DNA of 51,202 nucleotides from Verrucomicrobiota bacterium (GTDB lineage: Bacteria; Verrucomicrobiota; Verrucomicrobiia; Opitutales; Opitutaceae): assembly GCA_023457035.1 (NCBI GenBank), contig JAEWNN010000001.1:1-51202 (forward strand), written 5' to 3'. Shown piece after piece: positions 32,423 through 40,736 of the stretch. The translations under genes were made by a program, and so were the position numbers. Position 1 is the first letter of the stretch. The number at the start of each line of letters is the position of its first letter. The notes below the pieces were generated by a model that was not told where the DNA came from, searched no databases, and saw only the letters and a program-made list of their open reading frames with translations.

Positions 32423-33484
32423 TTACCAGCGGTACTGTTTGCGCAGCCGGGCGCGCAGGAGAATGGCGCTGAGCGCGATGGCGGCGACGGTGAAGAGGAA
32501 GACGAAGGCGGTGCCGTACTGCACATCGCGCGTGTAGTCGTTCTGTGGAATCTTCGAGGCAACGACGTAGATGTGGTACGGCAGCGCCATCACGCCCTGG
32601 AAGAAGAAGTCGGTCCATTTCTCGACCTGCCAGGGCATCTGGTCGCGCACCACATAGGCGGCGGTGAACATGATCGGCGCGGTCTCGCCAGCGACACGCG
32701 CGATGGCCAGCACCGAGGAGGTAAGGATGCCCGGGAGGGCATAGGGCAGCACGTTGGTGCGGATCGTCTGGAACTTGGTCGCACCCAGCGCGAGCGCGCC
32801 CTCGCGCAGGCCCTTCGGCACCGCGCGCAACGCCTCCTCGCTGGCGGTGATGATGATCGGCAGGACCATGAACGCCAACGTGAACCAGCCCGCGAGCAGC
32901 GAGACGTTCCACCCAAGCGCGACAACGAACAGGCCGAAGCCGAACAGGCCGAACACGATCGAGGGCACGCCCGCGAGATTCGCGATGGAGAGGCGCACGA
33001 GCCGGACCAGCGGGCCCTCCTTGGCGTATTCGCTCAAGTAGATCGCGCTGCACACGCCGAGCACGAGGGCGATGACCATCGCGCCGAGCACGAGCAGCAC
33101 GGTGCCAACGATGTTCGGGAAGATGCCGCCGGCCGAATAGACGTAGGTCTCGGAGCGCGCGGCCTTCACCTGCTCGGGATGCGCCTCGTTGAACGCGCGA
33201 TACTCGCGGTCGCCCATCTTCAGCGTCGCGCCGTCCGGCATCTTGAGCACATGCAGGGATTCGGGCGCCTCGGTGAGGAACGGGACGTTGATGAACGGCG
33301 CCTCGGCGCGGAAGACCACGCGGCCGCCCTTCCAGCCGATGTCGAGGAAGACCACGGCCGCGGCCAGCAGCACGCCGTAGGTGGCGACGCGCAGGAGGAG
33401 AAACAGCGACGCCTCCCAACGCGCCGCCCACGAGGGCTGGCGGAGGATCGAACGCCGGGCGGGAAAATCGGGGCGCGGGGTCAT
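32423..33484 (-). CDS. pstA: Phosphate ABC transporter permease PstA
   Basis: 353 residues from ATG 33484, 8 bp after the pstC stop. One N-terminal helix (about 25-50), a periplasmic segment of about 85 residues, then the five-helix permease domain with the EAA-type loop 'EEALRAVPKGLREGALALGATKFQT' and 'ARVAGETAPIMFTAA', as in PstA. The periplasmic segment between helices 1 and 2 is longer than in E. coli PstA. Confidence 0.93.
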   Translation of the reverse strand: MTPRPDFPARRSILRQPSWAARWEASLFLLLRVATYGVLLAAAVVFLDIGWKGGRVVFRAEAPFINVPFLTEAPESLHVLKMPDGATLKMGDREYRAFNEAHPEQVKAARSETYVYSAGGIFPNIVGTVLLVLGAMVIALVLGVCSAIYLSEYAKEGPLVRLVRLSIANLAGVPSIVFGLFGFGLFVVALGWNVSLLAGWFTLAFMVLPIIITASEEALRAVPKGLREGALALGATKFQTIRTNVLPYALPGILTSSVLAIARVAGETAPIMFTAAYVVRDQMPWQVEKWTDFFFQGVMALPYHIYVVASKIPQNDYTRDVQYGTAFVFLFTVAAIALSAILLRARLRKQYRW

Positions 33485-33492
33485 GGGGGGGA

Positions 33493-35142
33493 TCAGCTTT
33501 GCGGCAGGCGGTAACGGCGCACGATCTTCTGCGCCCCGTAGTTCACCGCGAGCGAGAGCAGGAAGAGCAGGCTGCCCACCATGAAGAGCGCGCGATAGTG
33601 CAGGCTGCCGCGCACCACCTCGCCCATCTCCTGGGCGACGATGCCGGTCATGGTGTGCACCGGCTGGAAGGCGACGCCGAGGCCGGCCGAGAAATCCGGG
33701 ACGGCGATACGGTTGCCCGCGCACAGCAGCACGACCATCGTCTCGCCGATCACCCGCCCGAAACCGAGCAGGATCGCGGCGGTGATGCCGGAGAGCGCGG
33801 CGGGCAGGATGATCTTCACGATCGTCTGCATGCGCGTGGCGCCGAGGGCGAGCGAAGCCTCGCGCAGGGCCTTGGGCACGTTCTGCAACGCGTCCTCGGC
33901 GAGCGTGAAGATCGTGGGGATCGCCATGAGGGCGAGCAGGGCGGCGGCGGTGAAGGCGTTGAGCCGCTCCTGCATCGGGAAACCGGGCACCCAGGAGAGC
34001 CACGGCACCTGCGAGACCAGGCGCAGTGTCTCGCCGAGCATCGCGATGCCGAAGAAACCGAGCACCACGCTGGGGATCGCCGAGATGAACTCGATGTAGG
34101 GCTTGATGAAGCGTTGTTCGGACGCGCGGGCGACCTGGTTCACGTAGAGCGCCGCGCACACGCCCAGCGGGATCGCGATGGCGAGCGCGAGCACCGAGAT
34201 GAAGAAGGAGCCGAAGAACAGCGGCAGCACGCCGTACCAGTCCTGCCAGAAGCTGGCCGTCACCCAAGTGCGGCCGAAGAGGAAGGCGTTGAACGACTCG
34301 AAGAAGCCGATGGGCTCGTCGGCCCGCCAGCGCACGAGTTCGCCCTCGGCGCGCGGAAGGCCGGCGCGGAACTCCTCGAGTTCCTGCGCCAGGCGCTGCA
34401 GGCGCCTGCGCACCGCCGGCCGGTCGCCCGCCGGCAGCCCGGCACCGATCGCGCCGAGTTCGGCGGACAGCGCGCGGTTGGCGGCCTGGATCTCGGGCAG
34501 GCGCGAGGTGAGCGCCACGATCTCGGTCGCGTAGTCGATCTCCTCGATCTCGACGGCCGCGGCCTGCGACGCGAGGGAGGCGGCGCGTTGCGCGTCCGCA
34601 CCCTCCATACCGGAGCGCAGGTTCTGCCGGACCTCCTTCATGTCCTCGGCCACCTTGGCGCGCTCCTTCACGCTGGAGGCGTGATCGGTCATCTCGGAGA
34701 CGATGTCGCGCAACGGGCCGGAAGCATCGGCCAGGCGGGTGTCGATCTCGTCGAGGGCCGCGAGCCGTTCGTTGGCGGCCTCGACGGAAAGGCCCTCGGC
34801 CCGCAGGGCCTCGAACCAGGCCAGCCGGGTGGCGGAGAGCTCGCGGCCGAGCGCAGTAAAGGCGTCGGTCTGGCGCTTGAGGATGTCGACGTACTCGAGG
34901 CCGGCGCGGCGGTAGACCTCGAGGTTGTGGCGATTGCCCGGCATGAATCCGGCCGCCTCGCGGAAGAGCGTGAAGACGATGAGGAGCAGGACGACGATGG
35001 AGAGCGCGGCGTTGCCCTCGAAGAACTGCTTGATCCACCAGTCGCGGTTCTTGCCGAAGAGCCGGAACTTGCCGGGGGCCAGCAGCTGCTTGCGCACGGA
35101 GTGTGAGACGGCAATGGGCTCAGGCGAGGAGTCGTTGGCCAT
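33493..35142 (-). CDS. pstC: Phosphate ABC transporter permease PstC with long periplasmic coiled-coil insert
   Basis: 549 residues from ATG 35142, well above the usual ~300-320. Helix 1 (about 43-63) is followed by about 230 residues rich in Ala/Glu/Arg with coiled-coil character ('EVRQNLRSGMEG', 'LQRLAQELEEFRAGL'), then the normal permease domain from about 300: 'SFFISVLALAIAIPLGV', EAA loop 'EDALQNVPKALREASLALGATRMQT', 'GFGRVIGETMVVLLCAGN'. The insert should project into the periplasm, where PstS docks. PstS lies just upstream in the same operon. Confidence 0.92.
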   Translation of the reverse strand: MANDSSPEPIAVSHSVRKQLLAPGKFRLFGKNRDWWIKQFFEGNAALSIVVLLLIVFTLFREAAGFMPGNRHNLEVYRRAGLEYVDILKRQTDAFTALGRELSATRLAWFEALRAEGLSVEAANERLAALDEIDTRLADASGPLRDIVSEMTDHASSVKERAKVAEDMKEVRQNLRSGMEGADAQRAASLASQAAAVEIEEIDYATEIVALTSRLPEIQAANRALSAELGAIGAGLPAGDRPAVRRRLQRLAQELEEFRAGLPRAEGELVRWRADEPIGFFESFNAFLFGRTWVTASFWQDWYGVLPLFFGSFFISVLALAIAIPLGVCAALYVNQVARASEQRFIKPYIEFISAIPSVVLGFFGIAMLGETLRLVSQVPWLSWVPGFPMQERLNAFTAAALLALMAIPTIFTLAEDALQNVPKALREASLALGATRMQTIVKIILPAALSGITAAILLGFGRVIGETMVVLLCAGNRIAVPDFSAGLGVAFQPVHTMTGIVAQEMGEVVRGSLHYRALFMVGSLLFLLSLAVNYGAQKIVRRYRLPQS

Positions 35143-35380
35143 GAGAGTCGCGACGGAGGACGGGGAAGACGGGGAAAGGTCTGGAGGGTGGCGAGGGTGC
35201 TTCAATCTCAAAGCCGGCAGCGGCGGGAAAAAGAGGGCCGGTCGGAGACCGGCCCTACCTGCCAACAGGCTCGGCGAGTAGATCCAGTCTCGGACTGGAC
35301 TCCTTCGGCTCGAGCCGGGATGCCAGCTCAGGTCTCACGCGGCCGGTCGGAGACCGGCCCTACCTGCCAGCAGGCACCGT
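35143..35380. repeat. pstS-pstC spacer with three REP-like hairpins
   Basis: Hairpins GGGCCGGTCGGAGACCGGCC followed by CTAC (35235-35258), GTAG followed by ATCCAGTCTCGGACTGGA (35278-35303), and GGCCGGTCGGAGACCGGCC followed by CTAC (35341-35363). CCTGCCAACAGG / CCTGCCAGCAGG follows both CTAC ends. Such hairpins inside an operon often stabilise or attenuate mRNA between genes of different dosage. Confidence 0.8.
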
Positions 35381-36214
35381 TTACTGCTTCGCCACCGGGA
35401 CAAAGCCGATCTTCTTGGCAATGGCCTGCCCCTCGGCGCCGAGCATGAACTCGACGAACTGCGCGGTCAGGCCGTGGGGCTCGCCGTTGGTGTAGAAGAA
35501 GGTCGGGCGAGCGTAGGGATAGGTCTTCGCCTGCACGGTCTCGTCGTTGGGCAGCACGGCCTTACCGTCCCTGCCCACGATCGCAACGACCCGGATACCG
35601 GGGACGTGGATGTAGGCGAGGCCCACGTAGCCGATGCCGTTCGGGTTCTTGGCCACCTCGGCGGCAATCTGCTCGTTGCCGGCCATCTTCTGGGAGGAAC
35701 CGGCGTAGTCGCGCTTCTTCATCGCGAGTTCCTTCCAGTCGGAGTACGTGCCCGAGGAGGTGTTACGCGTGTAGATGGAGAACTTGCCGGCGTTGCCCCC
35801 CACGGCGCTCCAGTCGGTCACGTCGCCGGTGAAGATCTGCTCGACCTGGCGGACGGTGAGCTGGGCGAGCGGGTTGGCCTCGTTGACGATGACGGCCATG
35901 CCGTCGTAGGCGACGATCGTGGGCTTCATGCTCACGCCCTTGGCGAGCGCGGCGGAGAGCTCGGTGGGCTTGGCACGGCGCGACGACATGCCGATCTGCG
36001 CGGTGCCGTCGGTGATGGCGGCGATGCCGGTGGTGGAACCTTCGGCGGCGATCTCGAAGGCGACCTCGGGGTTGGCGGTCTTGAAGGCCTCCGCCACGAG
36101 CGGCACGAGCTTAGCACCGAGGGTGTCGGAGCCCTTGATCACGAGCTTGTCGGCGGCGGAGAGCGAGCCGGCGAACAGCGCGGCGGTGAGGAGGACGGAG
36201 ATGGTTTTCTTCAT
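35381..36214 (-). CDS. pstS: Phosphate-binding protein PstS
   Basis: 277 residues; signal peptide MKKTISVLLTAALFAGSLSA. Mature part is the PstS-type periplasmic binding fold: 'VIKGSDTLGAKLVPLVAEAF', 'AAEGSTTGIAAITDGTAQIG', 'TRNTSSGTYSDWKELAM' (phosphate-contacting Ser/Thr/Arg block) and 'GIGYVGLAYI'. Captures phosphate for PstCAB. 40 bp downstream of the porin gene and presumably co-transcribed with it. Confidence 0.93.
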   Translation of the reverse strand: MKKTISVLLTAALFAGSLSAADKLVIKGSDTLGAKLVPLVAEAFKTANPEVAFEIAAEGSTTGIAAITDGTAQIGMSSRRAKPTELSAALAKGVSMKPTIVAYDGMAVIVNEANPLAQLTVRQVEQIFTGDVTDWSAVGGNAGKFSIYTRNTSSGTYSDWKELAMKKRDYAGSSQKMAGNEQIAAEVAKNPNGIGYVGLAYIHVPGIRVVAIVGRDGKAVLPNDETVQAKTYPYARPTFFYTNGEPHGLTAQFVEFMLGAEGQAIAKKIGFVPVAKQ

Positions 36215-36254
36215 GTTGTGTGCGGTTGCGTTTTCGTTGGCGGTTGCGGCGCGC

Positions 36255-37538
36255 TCAGAACTTCGTGACGAGGTCGACCTGGAGGATGCTCGATTTGTCG
36301 AGGCCGGCGACCGAGTGCTTGAGGGTGTCGCGGATGTCGGAGGTGCGGAAGTAGGTCAGGTTGAGGCTGCAGAAATCGACGAGGTTGTAGGAGGCGCCGA
36401 TCTTGTATCCGGACTGGTTGAGGTTGCCGAAGCCGAAGTCGGAGTCGCTGAGGTTCGGGTCGACCGAGCCGAGACCGATGCGGCGGTAGTCGGCCCGCAC
36501 GCTCCAGTCGCCCTGAAGCTTGCCGCTGCCGTGGTTGTAGCCGATGCCGACCAGCCAGGCGAAGGCGTCCTTGTCGGCGGTGGGCAGCGCATAGATCTTG
36601 TGCACGCGGTCGGCCGCCTCGGTGTTGTAGGAGGAATCCCAGTAGAGCTTCACGCTGTTGGCGCCGCCGCCGACATTGGCGAACTCGAGTTCGCCGGCAA
36701 AGGTGACGAGCGAGAGGTTGGAAGTATCGCCGTTGAAGGGCGTCTCGTTGGTCAGGCCGGACACGGTCGAGGTGCTGTAGACCATGTAGCCGGGGGCGAG
36801 GATGAGCTTCGTGCCTCCGAAGTACTTGGTGAGCACAGCCTGCTGGGCGAAGAGCCACGCGTCGTTGCCGGCCCGGCCCGCGGTGGCCTCGTTGTTGTCG
36901 TCCATGATCGACTGGAGGGCGCGAAACTCGAGGGTGTCCTTGCCTCCGAGCGAGAGGGCGTAGAGCTCGGCCACGCCCTGCGGGTTGATGTCGCCGTCCC
37001 AGACTAGGTCGGTCGTGTAGATCGGATTACGCTGCTTGCCGGCGACGAACTTCAGGTCGTTGCGCGGCTGCCAAGCGACGTAGGCGCGGGCCAGGGAGAT
37101 GCTGTAGTCGTCGGCGCCGTTCTCGAAGGTCTGATTGCCGGAGTCGGCCGCGCTGGCGGTCTCGAGGGCGAAGCCGGCGCTCCAGCCCTTCTGCATCTGG
37201 ACGTCGCCGTTGAACCGGAAGCGGAAGCGCTCGCGGGTGCGATTGGTGGTGAGCGTGGTGTTCTGGCTGCGTGTCTCCTGATACTGGTGGCGGAGGCGGA
37301 TGTCGCCGCCGAGCTTGAACTCGGTGATCTGGCTGCCGAGGTTGAGTTTTCCGGCGGCGGTGTTGGTGGCGAAATCCTTGGTGAGATCGGTGCGGAGTTC
37401 CTCGGCCTCCTGGTCGTTGATCAGGCCCTTCTTGACGAGCAGGTCGATGAGGGGGCCGGAATCCTGGGCCACGGCGGTGGCGGCGGTGAGGGCGATGCCG
37501 CCACAAAGGGCGAGCAGGGCGAGCGGGAGTTTGCGCAT
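36255..37538 (-). CDS. Outer-membrane porin of the phosphate operon
   Basis: 427 residues; signal peptide ends near 'TAVAQ'. A short helical segment ('PLIDLLVKKGLINDQEAEELRTDL', residues about 29-50) precedes about 16 beta-strands and a C-terminal 'LVTKF' ending in Phe, the outer-membrane barrel signature. It resembles Verrucomicrobia 'putative porin' proteins rather than OprP itself. As the first gene behind a pho-box-like triplet and directly upstream of pstS it probably admits phosphate across the outer membrane; selectivity is inferred from context only. Confidence 0.8.
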   Translation of the reverse strand: MRKLPLALLALCGGIALTAATAVAQDSGPLIDLLVKKGLINDQEAEELRTDLTKDFATNTAAGKLNLGSQITEFKLGGDIRLRHQYQETRSQNTTLTTNRTRERFRFRFNGDVQMQKGWSAGFALETASAADSGNQTFENGADDYSISLARAYVAWQPRNDLKFVAGKQRNPIYTTDLVWDGDINPQGVAELYALSLGGKDTLEFRALQSIMDDNNEATAGRAGNDAWLFAQQAVLTKYFGGTKLILAPGYMVYSTSTVSGLTNETPFNGDTSNLSLVTFAGELEFANVGGGANSVKLYWDSSYNTEAADRVHKIYALPTADKDAFAWLVGIGYNHGSGKLQGDWSVRADYRRIGLGSVDPNLSDSDFGFGNLNQSGYKIGASYNLVDFCSLNLTYFRTSDIRDTLKHSVAGLDKSSILQVDLVTKF

Positions 37539-37621
37539 GTTGGGTGTCGGTGTGGTGGTTGAAACTCTGCCGCGACCGGCGAATGCGCCGGCGGCAACGT
37601 CGACGACCTTAGCGAGCGATT

Positions 37622-37648
37622 GTTACGGTCCCGTGACTCCCCGGTTAC
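37622..37648 (-). promoter_or_regulatory. Pho-box-like site, three repeats at 11-bp spacing
   Basis: On the minus strand GTAAC (37644-37648), GTCAC (37633-37637) and GTAAC (37622-37626) recur every 11 bp: TGTAACC-GGGG-AGTCACG-GGAC-CGTAACA. The 7+4 layout is that of PhoB boxes (CTGTCAT-N4 repeats). It lies about 85-110 bp upstream of the porin start, in the divergent region shared with etfB. No PhoB/PhoR genes are in the window. Confidence 0.7.
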
Positions 37649-37810
37649 ATGGCCGTAAAACCACCCCACCCCGGTGAACAAAGCGTGGAGCACCGCTGGC
37701 GTGCCCGCGGTCCAGCCGGCACGTCCGCCGCGCCCCCGCCCGCATTCCCGGCTTCCCAAGCGCCCGCTCCTTCTCCTCAATCTCCTCCTCCCCACCTACC
37801 CTTTTCACCG

Positions 37811-38623
37811 ATGAGCAACCCGTACCACATCGTCGTCTGCGGCAGCATCGTCCCCGATCCGCTGCAAACCCTCGAACCCGTCGCCTCGCCCACCGGCCCG
37901 GCACTCAAGAACGAGCTCATGCTCCCCGCCGTGCTCGACCCCTGGGCCGGCCACGCGCTTTTCGAGGCCGCCAACCTCGCCAAACAGCTCCCCGGCTCCA
38001 AGGTCTGGCTCGTCGCCCTCGGCCCGAAGGCGAAGCTCCAACAGGTGCTCATGACCGTCGCCCAGAAGGTGCCGTTCGAACTCGTCGCCCTCGACGGCCC
38101 CGCCAGCGGTTTCACCGAGTCCGCCGAGATCGCCGCCTCCCTCGCCGAGGCGATCGCCGCGATCCCCGGCCTCGACAAGACCAAGCTGCTCGTCTTCGGC
38201 GGCTGGGAGTCCGCCTCGCGCGGCGCCGGCACCACGATGCAGATGGTCGGCGAGCGCCTCGGCATCACCGACCAGTTCCAAGGGGTCGACCAGCTCACCG
38301 TGAAGCCCGACGGCTCGTTCGAGATCCTCGAGCGCGTCGAGGGGGGCAGACATCAGGTTTCCGTCTGCGCCGGCGCCCCCGCGCTGCTCGGCTGGGCCAC
38401 CGGCAACCTCCCCGAGCCCGCCAACAACCCGCAGGTGGGCATGCTCAACATGCGCACCGCGATGCCCGCCCTCCAGCGCGCCAAGCCCGCCAAGATCACC
38501 AACGACGGCCTCGCCTTCGCCGGCGTCTCGCTGCCGAAACAGCGCCGCGAGACCCGCATCGTCAAGGACATGACCCCCGACGCCATCGCCCAGGAGCTCG
38601 TCGCCTGGATCAAGCAGGACTGA
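37811..38623 (+). CDS. etfB: Electron-transfer flavoprotein, beta-subunit-like
   Basis: 270 residues from ATG 37811. ETF-beta fold with the N-terminal strand 'HIVVCGSIVPDP', 'LPAVLDPWAGHALFEAANLAKQ', and AMP-binding-type segment 'LLVFGGWESASRGAGTTMQM' followed by 'MLNMRTAMPALQRAKP'. EtfAB dimers carry FAD and pass electrons from dehydrogenases to a membrane acceptor. It is clearly divergent from the canonical 'DxD(T/S)GQTG' form. Followed by etfA after 131 bp. Confidence 0.8.
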   Translation: MSNPYHIVVCGSIVPDPLQTLEPVASPTGPALKNELMLPAVLDPWAGHALFEAANLAKQLPGSKVWLVALGPKAKLQQVLMTVAQKVPFELVALDGPASGFTESAEIAASLAEAIAAIPGLDKTKLLVFGGWESASRGAGTTMQMVGERLGITDQFQGVDQLTVKPDGSFEILERVEGGRHQVSVCAGAPALLGWATGNLPEPANNPQVGMLNMRTAMPALQRAKPAKITNDGLAFAGVSLPKQRRETRIVKDMTPDAIAQELVAWIKQD

Positions 38624-38637
38624 CCGCTCCGCGGTGG

Positions 38638-38741
38638 AGTTGGTAGTTGGGAATTGGAAGTTGGTTCGGAGGTCCGGCACCGCCCGCCGATCCCGCCAAC
38701 GCTCCGAGTCCCCACCAACTCCAAACTACCAACTTCCAACT
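38638..38741. repeat. Inverted heptad arrays in the etfB-etfA spacer
   Basis: Left arm AGTTGGT AGTTGGG AATTGGA AGTTGGT (38638-38665); right arm ACCAACT CCAAACT ACCAACT TCCAACT (38714-38741), the reverse complement of the same 7-mer. The 48-bp centre carries TCGGAGG / GCTCCGA as inner inverted sequence. In mRNA this can fold into a long imperfect hairpin 13 bp before the etfA start. Confidence 0.85.
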
Positions 38742-38754
38742 ACTTCTTCCATTC

Positions 38755-39777
38755 ATGGAAACCATCCTCTTCCTCGCCTTCCCCGAAGCCGACGGCTCGC
38801 TCCCCACGGCCGCGCTCGAAACCCTCGCCGCCGCCCAGCAGCTCTCGGCCGCCATCGCCGACTCCAGGATCGTCGTGGGCCTCATCGGTGCCGACATCCA
38901 GCCCGCGGCCAACGCCGTCGCCGCCTGCGGCGCGGCGCGCTTCCTCGGGGTCTCCGGCGCCGAGTTCGCGCAATCCCGCTACGCGACCGATGCCGCCGCA
39001 GCCGAGGCCATCGCCAAGTCGTCCGCCGCCACGATCATCCTCGCCCCCGCCGGCTCCCGCGCCAACCGCGCGTTGCCCGGCGTCGCGCAGCGCCTCGGCG
39101 GCCGGGTCGACACCCATGCCACCGCCATCGCGGCGGCCGAGGGCAAGCCATCGATCAGCCGCTGGTACTACCGCCAGCGCATGGAAGGCACCCTCTCCCG
39201 CACCACCCGCCCGTGGGTTGTGTTGTTGGAATCCGGTTGCGCGCCCGCCTACTCCGGCGCCGCCGGCACGGCCACCGTCGAGGGCGTGCTCGTGGCTCTC
39301 CCGACCATCCGCACCGAGGTCGCCGGCTTCCGCTCCCCGCCCGCCGACCAGCAGACCATCCGCCCCGACGCCAAGCTGCTCTTCGTCGCCGGCGCCGGCT
39401 GGACGAAGAAGCAGCCCGACGGCCAGGCCCACGCCACCGAGGCCGAGCAACTCATCCTCGGTTTCCTCGGCAAGACGCAGGCCTCGCTCGGCTCCACCAA
39501 GTCGCTCGTGGACCTCAGCGGCGAAGGCCAGGCGGTGCTCCAGTTCATGACGCACCTCAACCAGGTCGGCCAAACCGGTTCCACACCACGCCACGCCAAG
39601 GGCCTGGCCACCTGCTGCCACGGCGAGGAGCCGCACACCGTCGGCTGGCGGTTCATCGGCGAGCGCCGCGCGATCAATCTCAACGCCGCCTGCAGCTGGG
39701 CCCAGGGCAAGGCCGACGTGCTCTACGTCGCCGACGCCTTCGAGGTCATGCGCAAGCTCAACGCCCTGCTCGGCTGA
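38755..39777 (+). CDS. etfA: Electron-transfer flavoprotein, alpha-subunit-like, divergent
   Basis: 340 residues from ATG 38755. N-terminal ETF domain 'TILFLAFPEADGSL', 'TIILAPAGSRANRALPGVAQRLGG' (equivalent to the family's SxGRDLAPRLAARLG). The C-terminal FAD domain is recognisable but altered: 'LLFVAGAGWTKK', 'LNQVGQTGSTPRHAKGLATCCHGEEP' instead of 'VGQTGKVVAPELYIACGISG'. The final 'INLNAACSWAQGKADVLYVADAFEVM' matches the region holding the NxDPxAPIF / ADYGLVGD motifs but lacks those exact residues. Whether it binds FAD in the usual way is uncertain. Confidence 0.75.
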   Translation: METILFLAFPEADGSLPTAALETLAAAQQLSAAIADSRIVVGLIGADIQPAANAVAACGAARFLGVSGAEFAQSRYATDAAAAEAIAKSSAATIILAPAGSRANRALPGVAQRLGGRVDTHATAIAAAEGKPSISRWYYRQRMEGTLSRTTRPWVVLLESGCAPAYSGAAGTATVEGVLVALPTIRTEVAGFRSPPADQQTIRPDAKLLFVAGAGWTKKQPDGQAHATEAEQLILGFLGKTQASLGSTKSLVDLSGEGQAVLQFMTHLNQVGQTGSTPRHAKGLATCCHGEEPHTVGWRFIGERRAINLNAACSWAQGKADVLYVADAFEVMRKLNALLG

Positions 39778-39900
39778 ACCGGAGCCAATCCCTCCCCGCG
39801 CGCGACCCGCGCGACACCTCGACGGCGGCCGCGCAAGCGACCGCCGTTCTGCTTTTCCGCGCAACCCGGCCCACCGCCGGCCCCCGCGCTGCCCCGCCAA

Positions 39901-39940
39901 CGCACATTTTCTTGTTCCGATCGGAACAAAAAAGTGTGCG
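39901..39940. repeat. 40-nt near-perfect palindrome
   Basis: 20-bp arms meeting at 39920/39921 with one mismatch and one G-T pair; the inner 18 bp, TTGTTCCGATCGGAACAA, are perfect. It ends 37 bp before the NYN gene start. There is no loop, so it is more likely a DNA-protein site or dispersed palindrome than a terminator. Confidence 0.85.
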
Positions 39941-39977
39941 GTTGTCTCCGTCGGCCGAGCACACCACACTCCCTGCC

Positions 39978-40688
39978 ATGACCACCCCGCCGCCCATAAA
40001 CCACGTGTTCGTCGACTTCGAGAACGTGCACGAGATCGATCCCGCCGTCCTCGAATGCCAGGCGCTGACGGTCACCCTGCTCCTCGGACCGGTGAAGAAG
40101 AAGCTGGATCTCGCCGTCGTGGAACAACTCGTCGGCCATGCCGCCGCGGTCCAGTTTGTCCGCCTCGCCACCAAGGGGAAAAACGCCGTCGACTTCGCCC
40201 TCGCCTACTACCTCGGGCAGGCCGTCCTCGCCGACCCGACGGCCTGCTTCCACATCGTCTCGAACGACAAAGGCTACGACCCGCTCGTCGAGCACCTCCA
40301 CGCCAAGCACGTGCGCGTGCGCCGGCACGGCGACTTCGCCTCGCTCCTCGGCACCCTCACGGCCAGGCCGGTTCCGCCCCCCAACGCCAGTGCGCCCCGC
40401 GTCGCTCCCGTTCCCGCCTCCGTTGTCGCGACGCCCGCGCCCAAACCGACGCCGGCCAAACCGGTGCTGAGCGAAGCGGCCGTGCACCTCCACGAGATCC
40501 TCGCCTGCTCCGTATCCCGTCCCCGCACCCGGAAAACTCTGACGCGCCACGCGATCACCGTCCTAGGCAACAAGATCGACGAAGGGCAGGCAAGCCGGCT
40601 CATCCAGGAGCTCACCGCCGCAGGCAAGATCGCGATCAACGCGCAGGACAAGGTCGACTACCGCTTCCCCGTCCCACGCGGCACCTGA
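39978..40688 (+). CDS. NYN/PIN-like domain protein with C-terminal helical domain
   Basis: 236 residues from ATG 39978. The N-terminal NYN (PIN-like nuclease) domain spans about 1-125, with acidic metal-binding residues in 'FVDFENVHEID', 'NAVDFALAYYLG' and 'HIVSNDKGYDPLVEHL'. A Pro/Ala linker (about 130-160) leads to a small helical, winged-helix-like domain ('TRKTLTRHAITVLGNKIDE' ... 'LIQELTAAGKIAI'). Such proteins are probable ribonucleases. A 40-nt palindrome lies just upstream. Confidence 0.8.
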   Translation: MTTPPPINHVFVDFENVHEIDPAVLECQALTVTLLLGPVKKKLDLAVVEQLVGHAAAVQFVRLATKGKNAVDFALAYYLGQAVLADPTACFHIVSNDKGYDPLVEHLHAKHVRVRRHGDFASLLGTLTARPVPPPNASAPRVAPVPASVVATPAPKPTPAKPVLSEAAVHLHEILACSVSRPRTRKTLTRHAITVLGNKIDEGQASRLIQELTAAGKIAINAQDKVDYRFPVPRGT

Positions 40689-40736
40689 ACCGCGGACCGC
40701 GCCACACCGGCGACCGAACGACCGCCTCCCCTCGCG

